Assembly (NCBI GenBank): GCA_022575985.1
Contig: JAKSXM010000132.1
Location: forward strand, 12,276,001 to 12,340,000
Length of the DNA: 64,000 nt
Origin: Anagrus nilaparvatae
Taxonomy: Eukaryota > Arthropoda > Insecta > Hymenoptera > Mymaridae
Reading direction: 5' to 3'
A model generated the notes under the pieces. The model ran no database searches. It was not told where the DNA came from and saw nothing but the letters and a program-made list of their open reading frames with translations. Below, one piece after another: positions 12,891-24,369 of this stretch. Made by a program: the position numbers and the translations under genes. The number at the start of each line of letters is the position of its first letter. The stretch's first letter is position 1.

Positions 12891-13376
12891 TGAAAAAGTC
12901 AATTCTTCATTTATTCAATTTCTCCAAGAATTTTTAGTTTCCTAGGACAATTTCTCAATTTTTAGCAGCCTTTTTCATTTTTTTGATAATTAAAAAAAAA
13001 GATAAATTTTCTTCTCATTTTTTCTTATATTAAATATTTAAAAGATGGCCAAAGAAAATGTTTCTTTTATTATTTTTTTTTTTTTTTTTTTTGTAAAACG
13101 CTAATTATACAATGAAAAAATTTTTCCTTTTAGTTTCAGATAGGAAATTATCCGTAGATTCGATTCCGTCCTAAAAAAATTGATTTACAATGTAACGAAA
13201 ACATTGTTTTTGATTTTGAAACATTGAAATTAGTTTTTCATTTTGGTCTTGTGCCTTAAAAATAAGTGAAACTGGTAATTTTCGCAATATCATGTTTTGA
13301 TCCAACTCTTTGAAATTAGAGATGCAATCGGAAATTTTTTTTGAGGTAATAATGATAGGTAAAAAACAAGTATTTT

Positions 13377-13610
13377 TTGATTGATTGATTGATTCTTTTA
13401 TTTATTTATACAAAATTGTACAAAAAATTGATTTACAAGAGATTTTATATACATTTAATTGTGCGGACACGTTATTTACAAAAATTTATATATAAAATTT
13501 ATAAAAAATTAGAAAAAGGAATTTATATAATATTTAATATTTACTAGATAAATTTAAGAGCTCTTTGGTTGTTTGGTGTTGGGTTTTTTGATTTTTAACT
13601 AGGAATTTTA
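13377..13610 (-). mobile_element. Probable 5'-truncated LINE 3' end
   Basis: On the minus strand the inserted sequence runs towards TGTATAAATAAATAAAAG and ends in a tetranucleotide tail (AATC)4, the usual look of non-LTR retrotransposon 3' ends of the jockey/CR1 type. The related copy at about 5620 lacks these bases, passing directly from AAGTATT to AAAGGCAATCG. There is no coding sequence left. Boundaries are uncertain by about 10 bases because of A/T runs, and no target-site duplication could be fixed. Clade is inference. Confidence 0.6.
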
Positions 13611-14174
13611 AAGCAATTCGTAAAGAAAAAGAACCTGCGAATTTTTAGATATTTTATGATTTTGTTGAAAATTTTATTTCTGAGATTTTTCAAATGTGCA
13701 GTTCAAATGTAAATTTTAAAGAACGGAATCGAAATTTCCTATTCGAACCCAAAAAGGAAAATTTTTTCATGGTTAATGAATATGGATGCCAAAAATCGAC
13801 ACATGGTATTAGGAAGCTAAAAATTCTTGGAGAAGCTAATTTTCGCGCCCATCAGTCCAACTTGGGCCCAGTTAGCAAGGAATCTCTTATGCATATGATA
13901 TTTTTAATTATAATATCGAAGTTGACATATTATAGCCTAAAAAAAAAAGTAAAGATAAAAAAAGTTAACTATAGAAGGTATAACTACAGGCTATCCAATT
14001 ATTGCGTAAGACAATTTTTGGTTTTTTTACACCCCCTCACTCCTTTGTAAGACAAAATAAGAATTTCATCGAATCCCCCTTCCTTCCTTTGAAAAATATT
14101 ACTCATTTATCGTAAGGTTTTTTTTAACGAATCAGTAATTTCCCCTTACACTTTTAACTAAACTTGAGACTGTT

Positions 14175-14759
14175 CTGCCGTACAGGAGAAAAAAGGCAAT
14201 ATCTCGAGATTTTATGAAAAATGAGATTTTTATATGTGCATAATCGTGAAAAAAAAATCTATCCAGTGGTGCAAAAATTATTTTGATATCACTGATAACA
14301 AAAAAGTTAGCACTGCATATCTCGAAGGTTTCATGTATTTGATAAAATTTAACATGGAATAAAAAAAAAAATACATGAAATAAATGCATATCTCGAGATA
14401 TTGCTTTTCTTCTCCTGTACGGCAAAGCATCGCGCATGGAAAAAAATATTTCAATACAGGAAAGAAAAGCAATATCTCTATATATGAGTACATGCATATC
14501 TCGATATTGCTTTTCTTCTCCTGTATTATAAGCTGATTTGGCGCTGCTATTTTTGCATATCTCTTGTTTTTCATATAAGGAGTGGAAATTTTGGAAAAAT
14601 TTTTTCACCAATGAAAAGAGCGTGTCTTAATTACCTTAGAAACATATAAATTTTTTTAAAATTCTATATAAACCTTTCAAAATTAACCGAAACGCGTTTC
14701 TTTAAATATCTCGAAATAAGTTAAAAGTGAGATATTGCCTTTTTACTCCTGTACGGCAG
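14175..14759. mobile_element. Inverted-repeat transposon with CTGCCGTACAGGAG termini and TGTT duplication
   Basis: The termini read CTGCCGTACAGGAG and CTCCTGTACGGCAG, each followed inward by a GGCAATATCTC-like stretch. Direct repeats TGTT flank the element (14171-14174 and 14760-14763). The empty site in the duplicate at about 6140-6160 has one TGTT, although five neighbouring bases (TTAAC) are absent on the left here. The terminal sequence is repeated in the interior (around 14395-14425 and 14500-14525), so the element may have grown by self-insertion or slippage. No transposase is encoded; overlapping open frames are on the repeat itself. Superfamily is not assigned. Confidence 0.8.
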
Positions 14760-14929
14760 TGTTAATAGGTACATTAAATATTAAATGATTTTCATGTGTA
14801 CGTGACAATGATCATATATTATGATCTCCGATCCACTGTTTAGAATCTATAGGAAATTTTAAATCTAATCTTATTTTTAACTAAAATTCAATAGTTCATA
14901 AAATTTTTATATTTTATATACAAAAACCT

Positions 14930-15475
14930 AAAAATTGAAATTTGGTCAATAAAAATGATTTTTTTCTTAAAGAAATGAATTGACAGGGAAAAATTAATCA
15001 ATTAAAAAAGAAAATTATTATTTTACGATGAAAATCAAGCGAGTAATGCATGTTTAAAGTTCAGAAACAGGCTTTTTTCAATAAAATTTCAATCTTTTTT
15101 AAGACGAATTTGAGCAAAATCTTAAATTGACGATAACTTGGCTAAATTTCATCGTAAAAAGATAAGTTTTGTTTTCTTCTGGAGTGGTTTTTCCCTGGCA
15201 ATCATATTTTTGTATCTATTTTTTAAAATTTTATTTACCTAAAAAGTTATTTTGAAAATTTAGGGTAGCTCAGATACGAAAAACACGGTTTCTGACATAA
15301 AAGTGAAAAAATCTTTTTGGCACCTATCGCCGATTTCTTGTTCACGATTTTTTTCGGTTTTCTGAAGGTTCAAACTACCTGAAAACACGGGTTATATCGA
15401 TGTGCCTTGAAATTTTTTTTTTCAGTTTTTTGTCCAAGTTAAGTAGTAAAAAAAAAATAATGCCTCATCTACCTT
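14930..15475. repeat. Dispersed repeat shared with 61066-61570 and the palindrome arms
   Basis: The sequence follows 61066-61570 almost base for base in the same orientation, including CAAGCGAGTAATGCATG and GACGATAACTTGGCTAAATT. Its last 230 bp match the outer arms of the palindrome at 6660-9225 (CTTTTTGGCACCTATC, AAAACACGGG). It has no open frame of note. Confidence 0.8.
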
Positions 15476-16013
15476 TACAATCGTAATCATGTTTTTTTTT
15501 TTTTATTAATCTATACTTTTTTTTTGTAAATAAAAAAAAATGTACTCTGCTGACTAGAGGAAAAATTTTAAATTACTCTTTTTAAAATTAATTTTTCAAA
15601 AAATGCACCAAGAATCTTACATATAGGTATAGTTTAAATTTAAAAATTATGGATAAATTAAATTAAGTAACCTTTTTATTTAGTCATTCCTCAACTTCTG
15701 AGCCAAATGAAGTAAATAATAATAATATTTAAAAAATCACTAGTTATATAATCTATTATAATATTAATTAATTCACCTTTAATGGATGCACAGATCATTT
15801 TTTTACTTTGTATTATAATTACATCAATTTTATTTTGTATTTTAGCTATTGGTTGAATGTTCAACCATTTTGGTTGAATTTTACTAACCAAAGCAATTCT
15901 ACCGTGTGGGCCTCATATGATATAATATATGATGAAGATTACGTTGATATAAGATTATATTGAATATTGGTGTATCTACAACTATATATTTAATTTTGAT
16001 CATAATCAGTCTA

Positions 16014-16970
16014 CTCTGAAAAAAATCCGGTTGCCGCTTCCGGGGTTTCCGGCTGTGGCAGCTATTACTAGAATTTTTCTTTCTGTTTAATGATTGCAAA
16101 TGACATATAAAACCTAAAAAATAGTTTGAAAACAAAATATTTTTTTCTTCAAAAAAATTCTTTTTAAGTTTCATAATGCCGCGGGCGGTGATCGCATTTT
16201 AAGTGAGTAAATAGTTTATTTACGACAATTGAGTAGAAAAAAAAGAATCGCATGTAAATTATGGTAAACTGCGATCTGGGGCATCCCGTTTTTTGGCCTA
16301 GGGCCTTATAAAAAATTTCTGTGACAGTGGCAAGAAGATACGTCTTTTTCGGCCGCAAATGTGGCCGGGAAATGTGTCTCGTGCCTAGAAAAGTAAAGAA
16401 TGGCCCAAATCGCACATAAATCCGAGGCGAGGCCTAGGATAGTAAACTGTGATTTAGGGCATTCTTTATTTATGGACAAGGGCCGTATAAAATTTTTCTG
16501 GTCAGCGGCCAGAAAGCACGTATTTCCCGGGCGCTGCGCGTCCGGCAAAGTCGTGTTTTCTCGCCACTGATGCAGAAAAATCGTATACGACCCTGGGCCA
16601 TAAAAAAAAATGCCCCAAATCGCAGTTTACCATCCTCGGCTTCGCCTCGGAAGGTAATTTACGTCCGATTTGGGCCATTCTTTATTTTTCTGGCCATGGG
16701 TCGTAATATACTATTTCTGCGGCAGTAGCAAGAATTTTCCACGAGTACTTCGTGGATAGTGTCCAGAAGAATAATTTTTTTTTTATTTTCTTTACGATTC
16801 AAGCCGCTTGCAATCGTTTCCCATAGTGGCAAATTTAATTTTAGGTTACGCAACTGATTAGCTAACTTAGCCCTTGAGTAAACAGAAATTTCCATTGCCT
16901 TCCGAGGGAGTTCACGCATAGGCGGGATTTCGGGGGGGGGGGGCAAAATGGGTTTAACAATGCAAGTTCA
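16014..16970. repeat. GC-rich composite of the GGCCCAAATCGCA family
   Basis: This is the largest GC-rich island in the window. It holds at least three GGCCCAAATCGCA or mirrored TGCGATTTGGGCC modules in opposite orientations, the hairpin CCTCGGCTTCGCCTCGG near 16635, and repeated GTGTTTTCTCGCCACTG and GGCCAGAAAGCACG blocks. It opens with a CTGAAAAAAATCCGGTTGCC fragment also seen at 21331. A run of ten G residues lies near 16930. Overlapping minus-strand frames (16164-16946) track the GC content rather than any protein family. Confidence 0.7.
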
Positions 16971-17419
16971 GGAGCCATTAACGCCTTTTTCCAAAATTGT
17001 AATTTGAATAAGCGCTATACCCACCCAATCAAGTCATCCACCTTTATATAGCCTTTAGAATCCATTTTACTTGCGAGAAAAATTTTATTACAAATTACTG
17101 AAGAAAATACACCGTGGCAACACTGTTCTATCAACAGCCATTGTCTAAAATAATTCCCACGATTATTTTTTGTCCGATTTAATATATTATTCATAACAAA
17201 TATTGACGATCTATTTGTGTGATTAGGTATACTTTTTTGATAAAAATCTAAAAATATTCTAATACCTTGTACTCTTTAATACAGAACAGAAAATTCATTG
17301 AATATATCGTAAAATAATAAGTACAAATTATTTCACAATAAATTAGAAAATTTCTTGTAAAGCATTAAACTTGAAAAGAGAAAGAAAACAGAAAAAAAGT
17401 AAAAATATGATCAAATAAG

Positions 17420-17785
17420 TATGCGCGCGGGGAGTATAATACACTAAATATTAAATCAATCGTTACATTATATTTAAAAACGTGTCTCTCGTGTGTAACC
17501 GGCTTTAGTCAAGTTAGAATTTTCAATAGTGAAGGTTCTACAACATAATATTTTTTAAAAGAACATTTATTAATTAAATTAGTTTTAAAAAAAAAAGTGT
17601 TAAAAAAATATTGTTGTTTTATTTTTTGGTTGTGTTTTTATTGTGAAATCTTAAGAGAATATTGTGAATAAAATTTTTTATTTAACTTGTTTCTCGCATT
17701 GAGAAATTTCATTATATTATATTAATTTTTAATTTTTAAGGTTCGTGAAAGGAGTTCATCCAAGTAAGACACATTTTTTTTTTTT
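17420..17785 (+). promoter_or_regulatory. Candidate promoter / untranslated 5' exon region
   Basis: After a long AT-rich tract there is a compositionally richer segment with AGTATGCGCGCGGGGAGTAT and CGTGTCTCTCGTGTGTAACC, then an initiator-like TTAGTCAAGTTAG. About 230 bp downstream GGAGTTCATCCAA meets a good splice donor (GTAAGA, at about 17764). It could be the start of a plus-strand transcript, possibly a distal 5' untranslated exon of the desaturase at 35 kb, since insect desaturases often have such exons. The link is inference; no open frame supports it. Confidence 0.25.
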
Positions 17786-18172
17786 AACAGTTATTCCATT
17801 TTTATTTTCTAAATTAAATTTAGAGCTAAAATTATTATTATTATTATTGATTTTGGTACTTTCTATTTGTCCGATTATTACATCATATTTTTGTCGAAAA
17901 TAATTATTAAAAATTCTAGTTATTAAACAAATTTTCTTGCATAAGTTATATATTTATTTATTATAAGGAAATAAATTAGTTTTTTTATAGAAAAAAAAAT
18001 TATATTTTACTGTTAAATTACTATTTACGTCAATATGCAATTATAATATTTTTAATAATTATTTTTATCAATTTTTAATAATTTTAAATACGTGTATTGT
18101 AACTTTTTTAAAAATATTTCGATAAATTGAACTAGAAAAACCTGTTTACATTTTTTAATATTTTATTATTAA

Positions 18173-18518
18173 CAGCATTTCGGAGCTCTGTAATTATGGG
18201 GAACCTAGTAAATTTGGGCTGATTTGAGCTAATCGGTTAGTGATTTCCTGAAGCCAAAAAGCAATTAAAAAATTTTTCCAATTATAGAAAATTTACTATT
18301 TTGTTCCTCTACACCGGTATCGTCTTCAATTTTTGATATTCGATCATTTTTTTTTTTTTAAATAATAATTTATAATAAACAAACAGTTCGCGTCCAATCA
18401 AATGGCGTCGAATAGATACGAACTTATGAAATCAGGAATCGATTATAGTTCAAATCAGCCCGCAAATTTACTATTTCCTCATAGAAAATGTTGGTAATTA
18501 CAGAGCTCCGAAATGCTG
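18173..18518. mobile_element. TTAA-flanked inverted-repeat transposon (346 bp)
   Basis: The termini are CAGCATTTCGGAGCTCTG and CAGAGCTCCGAAATGCTG, perfect inverted repeats flanked by TTAA on both sides (18169-18172 and 18519-18522). The interior is AT-rich, non-coding, and contains further imperfect inverted matches (AAATTTGGGCTGATTTGAGC against TTCAAATCAGCCCGCAAATT). Confidence 0.85.
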
Positions 18519-19574
18519 TTAAAATTAAAAATCTGTTAAATAATTTTCATTAATTCATTTTTTAAAAATGTAAATTTGAGTTAATTAGATTTTTTTCTAA
18601 TAAATAACTACGTGTTTTAAAATTTTAAAATGAAAAATTGTGAAAATTAATTATTTTCATTAATAATAATAATAATAATTTTTAATATAAAATTTAGTGA
18701 TAATACGTTTTTTCACTGACAAAAAAGTGCATGCTTCTGCTAGATGTCTCTCTTTAATTTCAAATGCAGCCAAAAACTGATAAACACGTGTCTGTACACG
18801 TGACAATAATTTATGTAAACTAGTTTTTTGTAATACCTGCGGACGCCCGCAGCAAAAAAAAAATTCTTAAAATAAAATTCAAAAATTAAAAGGTTAATAA
18901 ACCGTTAAATTAAAAAAAAAAAAAAAAAAAAAAAATAAAATTATATAATTTTAATATTATGGGAAAAAATATAGAATTTTATAATTATTTAAAAAGTAAC
19001 CGGTAAAATGGATAAAAAAAAAGTTATTTCCGTGTATTACATTTAAAGTTGCAGTTACATTTACGTGTGCAATAAAATAGATGTAAAGGTATTGAAGAAA
19101 ATTATGAATGATGAACTTTAAACATACATCAGACGTCATTTTTTCAAGTCATATTAAACTACTTTCAACGTCTATTACGACGTTATGTGATTTTAAAAAA
19201 TAGCATTTTCATTAAAATATGACAGTTTTAACAACAACAAAATTTTAATTATATGTATTAATTTTTACATACTAACATGATGTTACATTTTTCGATTTAT
19301 TTATAATAGAACGAGGTAAATAAATAAACAAATCGCGCGTTGTTTTCAAGATCAATAACCGCGTTAAAGCAAAGAAAATGTGTATGTAATAAATAAATTT
19401 TAAAAAATTACGTTTAAAATTTAAATTTATTAGCATTAATTTATTAATTTATTATTAAAATTTTAAAAAAACTGTCAACATTTTTTATTACACGTATACG
19501 TATTTATACGTATAAAATAATTAAAAAAAAGTAATAGAAATAGATATAATAATAATAATAAGTATAAAATACGT

Positions 19575-19675
19575 TATTCAGGTGGCGCGAGAGAAACGGT
19601 GCTCTCCAATTGGTCGTCATGATCTCGGCTGATATAACGAGAGGAACCACACCATACTGCGCGTATACTATACAA
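19575..19675. promoter_or_regulatory. Isolated moderately GC-rich island, promoter-like
   Basis: About 100 bases from AGGTGGCGCGAGAGAAACGG to CTGCGCGTATACTATAC stand out from sequence that is otherwise nearly all A and T. It contains CCAATTGG (a CCAAT box on either strand), a TATAAC tract and GAGAG motifs. It does not match any repeat in the window. A core promoter or enhancer is possible, with direction undetermined. Confidence 0.25.
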
Positions 19676-19699
19676 AATTATTGAATTAAAATATATCGT

Positions 19700-22600
19700 T
19701 TTTTTTTTTTTGGTATTACTTAATACTTTTTTTTTTAATTAAAATTTTTTAATATTTTTTTTTTAATAATAATAGTTTTGAATATAACCTAAAAAACACC
19801 GAAGTTATTTCAAATTGTGCCTAAGTTATGGTATAATGAAATTTTCTAAAGTGCAAAATTTTGAATGAAAAATTTCATTAAATTCATACATTATTGATAA
19901 AATTTATGAGTCATTTAGATTTATGAAATCATTATTATTATATTTTAATTTAAATTAATACGTACCTGCTAATATGATAATTGCAAATTTTTCTTTTGCA
20001 TTTTTTAATACAATTGTTTTTAGGAAAATAGTGGCAAAATTTAAAAGTGCTAATTTTAAAGATATTTGCATTGCAAACTTTTCATTGCGATTGCATAATT
20101 TTGCTTATTTATAGAAACTTGACCCTGTAATTCTAGGAAAATGTTAAAGTTTAACGTTCTTTTAATTTTCTTTATTTCCTAGGGTTTTGGCCTATAAAAT
20201 TTTTTTTTAAATTCGAATAGAATCAAGAGAATGAATTTTTTTCAGGATTCGTGCCAAATTTGGATAAAATTTGTTTGATTATGAAAAAAATTTAATAATT
20301 TAAAAAAAAAAAAAATTATTTCTAAATACTCAATTTTTACGCGTCTAGAATTCTAGAACATTCTCACTTTCGAAATTCGGCTAGAAATTCAGCAAACCAA
20401 AATTTTTTTCCATCAATGGCCAAATTCGAGTTAAATTTGATTAAAACACATTGTCCCAACTGGGAAATTGTATTTTATTATTTTTGGCCCTAAACCAACC
20501 CTGAATAGTAATTTATCTTCCATTTTTTACTTTTTTTACGAAGATTCTCGAAAATGTTTAAAAATCTTAGCCTAAATTTCATTGATTTTTTTTGCCACGT
20601 GTTTTATTTTTACACATTCTTTTTCTTATATGCGGTCAAAAACAAATATTCAGGTCTAATAACTGAAAATTTTTTTTCTAAAATAGCCAAGATCTGCCGG
20701 CTCTATCTCTAATTTTAATTTATTTAAAATCTGTGTCATTTTTTACATTTCTGGCCATAAAATCCGTAATTTTCAACAAATATTTTTCACTCTACTTCCT
20801 GTTCTTGAAAATTTAAAAATCTATGTTAGCAAAATAATCTTTTATTAAATTTCACCAATTTTCTCTAAAAACTACTTATTTCCAACTAAAAAATCATAAA
20901 AAATAAAAATACCTAAATAAATTATACATAAATAATCATCAATTATATACCGTAACAATTGATTACATATTTTTAAAAATTTCTATTCTTGTAAAAATTA
21001 TTTCAAAATATTCTTGACCTACACTAAAGCTATAATAATAACAATAAATATTTTAATATTAATTTTATGTGTTTCTGAAATAATGAGTTAATATTATAAT
21101 ATAGTAGTTTACGTAACGGTAAATTTGACGAAAAAAAAAAAAATTAGAAAATTGTATGTGAACATGTGTTTTATATCCACGTGATCAATCACATGTTCAA
21201 TTTTGTCATTTTATTATTTTAAATTTCAAAATTTTTTACATGCAATATTTTTTTTTAAAAAATTTTTGACTTATTTTTAAACTGATTAATAAAATAAATA
21301 ATTTATAAAAAAAATATTAATTAATAGATACACTGAAAAAAAAATCCGGTTGCTATGGCAACTGAGAATTTCCGGTTGTGGGGAACTGATTTTTTATTTC
21401 GTTAAAAACTTGTTATCGAAAAAAAATTTTTTTAGTCTGAAAAATAAGATTTTTTCTTACCTTGCTCATCCTTACTTAATTAATACGTGACTCCTAATGG
21501 CCTACTTTTGTCTAATTTAATTATTAGATAACTCCAAATTTAGTTTATTTTTAATACTAATTTATGCATTTTAAATAAAAAATTTCTTACCACTTAGAAA
21601 AATATTTGCAATTAGATTGTACATCTTAAAGTGATAATTAGAGTTAATTAAAGTAGCTTATAATTATTAAAAAATTTAAATTTTTAAGTATTTAAAAAAA
21701 AATAAATTATCATTTATTTTTAGAAATTTTTCTTTTGATAAATAAAGAATTATTTATCTACTTTTTTAAAATAATTATTTAACTGTAATCTCTTAGTCGA
21801 TTATCAGTAGATTTAAATTTAAGTAGTATACATAAATTTTGTTTTTTTAATTAAATGTTTAAATAAAGAGATAATTTAAATATAATAAAAACTAATCATT
21901 AAATCAAGTTACACTCATACAAAAAATATAACCAAAATCATGAAGATGTTTTTTTACAAAACTAAAAAATTAATTTTTTTATTAATAATTTTTTGGTTAT
22001 ATTTACCAATATTTATTAATTTGTATTTCCAAAAATTTTAGAGATTTGCTATTATTTTTTTTGCTTGTATTATTTACATTTTTTTTTAGTCAGGTATTTC
22101 ATAAGATGTAATTTTTCCGGTTTATACGAGTTATTTAAAAATTTCCTACTTTTCTAAGTTTAATACAGTTGTTAAGTATTGGTAGTTTTCGGATATACTT
22201 TTGCTAACTGGGCATTTTTTTCATTTTTAAAAAGATTGACAGTTTTAAAAATTTTGACTAAAAATTGATGAAATTTCGATAAATTTCTAATTGCATATAA
22301 ATAAAAAAAAAAAAAAAAAAATTTAATTAAAAATTTTTAATCTCACATAATTATGCACAAATTAATAATATAAAATAATAATAATCATATCATTTTGCAA
22401 ATAATGATTAAATTAAAAGTTTAACTTGATACTCTTATTAATTAAATATTTAAACATTTACTTGTCGCGTGCCTTTAATCATAATTATCATGTTTATTAT
22501 ATAATACTGATAAATAATTTATTTATTTATTTTGCTTACCGAAATGTGCAAAATAGAAAATATTTTTTGTTGTTAGATGTTCACATTGGAGATTAAAGTA

Positions 22601-24140
22601 AAATTAAAAAGAAAAAAACTAAAATCTTAAGAATATTTTCTTTAAATAAAACGCTAAAGTATCGAAAATTTTCATTTTACAAGACAAACTATATTCAAGC
22701 AAATTCTCGAGCAAATTCTTGAATACTGTGTACCTTTAAGAAACTGTGCTTGGAATTCATCCTGCTCCTAACCAGGCTTAAAATTTTCCTTAAACCTTTT
22801 ATTTTTTGGAAAAAAAAAATTTCGATGGGACACTGCTTTTTGGCAGCTCTAGATAAAAAAATAGCAGCTTTCAAAAGATCATTTTTTATAAATTTCACAT
22901 TTCCTGCCAAGTCACGTGGCCAATCAAAAATCTGACCAAAAATTTGGATTCCGCGGGAAATTTTACATAAGGATATATCCTTCGATATATCTTTTCATGT
23001 TTTTAAGAGCGTTTATGTTAAAGCAGCGAAATGATAAAGAATTTTCTGATTAATTTAGAATAGTTTAGTATATTATTTAAAAAATAAAAAAATTCCTTTC
23101 AATTAAAATAATCTTTCAATTTAAAATTTCAGCCTGGCTAGAAGATTTTTCACTAATAGGCATTTGAGAAATCGACCTTTGAAAAAAAACAGCCTATCTT
23201 AGCGATTTCTCGCGCATGCGCTTCTCAAAAAAATTTTTTGACTCCAGAATCGGATATAGAGAGAAATTTCCTATCCAAACTTAAGAGGAAAAAATTTTTC
23301 ATGTTAATGAGTGTGTTTTACAGCAATAATAAAAAAAATTATGACTCATTTTACTTTTTTTACAAAAGTTCAAAACACAAAAATGGCTGCCCAAAATCGA
23401 GATTTTGCTCTGGGAGGCTAAAAATTGAGCTGGTGACTTATATTTGGTAGTACTTTCAAAAAAAAAAACACTGGGGCAGTTTTGAAGATCCGACCATACA
23501 AATCGCCCTCACTTCATTTAAATCTACCCACATTAAAGCTAGAAATTTCACCGGATTTCTGTATAAGAATTTTGAAGCAGGTTAAAACATTTTGATAATA
23601 TTCAATTTAAAAATGATTGATCCTTGATTTTTATTGGTCAATTGATAAAGCATGTATTTATTTTTAATTTAAAAAATGTAGTGACCCACCATCTTGTTAA
23701 TATACATATTTGATCTCGCGATTGATATAACAATTTCTATAATACGAAATAATTACGAATGATTTTTTGAAATATATTTATTATTAATATATAAGCGACC
23801 ATTCAGTATAAAATGTTTGATTTAAAAAAAATGATTAAATGAATTAACATTCACGTGTAAACAAACCTTGATCAACTGAAAACTCTACAAGGAGTTGCAT
23901 AGCAGTTGTAACGGAGTTAAACATTTTTTTGCGAAAAAATAGCAAAACTCTTTACAACTCCACTTCAACTCTGCGCAACTCATTTTACAACTAATTTTGC
24001 AAATTGAACCTAGTTTAGTTAAAATTACTTATTTAACAAGATATTTTACAGAGAAATGATCTCGGAAATGATTTACAAAAATTTTAATTTAAAGATTTAC
24101 TACAGAATCAACTGTTTTAGTCCTGTAAGGTGTATACCCA
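19700..24140. other. AT-rich stretch with transposon fragments, no gene recognised
   Basis: Contents that can be named are a CACTGAAAAAAAAATCCGG fragment (21331-21420), also seen near 16014, 30922, 34558, 47060 and, inverted, 52640-52720; and a decayed relative of the 5.5/13.3-kb repeat (23190-23440). No exon with flanking splice sites was found. Confidence 0.5.
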
Positions 24141-24151
24141 CTGATACCCAC

Positions 24152-24355
24152 GTAAAAAGATTAAGCTTAATTTTGGGTAAGCTTACTGAAGTAAGCTTAC
24201 TGGAGTAAGCTTGCTGGAGTAACAACGGACTAACCTAAAATGGCTTAATTTTTAAAATTAAGCTTATGGACTAACCTAAAAAGACTTAATTTTTAAAATT
24301 AAGCTTTTTTAGGTTAGTCCGTAAGCTCACCCAAAATTAAGCTTAATCTTTTTAC
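24152..24355. mobile_element. Small inverted-repeat element with internal tandem repeats
   Basis: A 27-bp terminal inverted repeat starts GTAAAAAGATTAAGCTTAAT and ends with its complement. Inside are three AGTAAGCTTACTGG-like units and two copies of a GGACTAACCTAAAA block. It lies about 14 bp from the next element, so the two may have inserted in a hotspot or form a composite. Confidence 0.75.
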
Positions 24356-24369
24356 TTGAGTAACCTTAA

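Larger units (their letters stand above)
13265..14900. repeat. Dispersed repeat, interrupted copy (pair of 5486-6260)
   Basis: This is collinear with 5486-6260 but is broken by two insertions, one at about 13377-13610 and one at 14175-14759. Outside them the match is high, including the sequence around TTGGGCCCAGTTAGCAAGG and the identical tract TTTTACACCCCCTCACTCCT. It therefore gives a filled-site and empty-site comparison inside one window. Confidence 0.8.

Noticed and set aside
13694..14050. 118-codon frame shared with 5846-6034
   Set aside because: The similarity is simply DNA repeat identity; the shorter copy has a different upstream frame, and the sequence has no protein-like features beyond lysine-rich low complexity.
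14132..14611. 159-codon minus-strand open frame
   Set aside because: It overlaps the CTGCCG inverted-repeat element, overlaps another frame on the same strand, and has no domain; it is composition- and repeat-driven.
16164..16946. Several overlapping minus-strand frames in the GC-rich island
   Set aside because: Stop codons are rare there because GC content is high; the frames overlap each other and differ between repeat copies.
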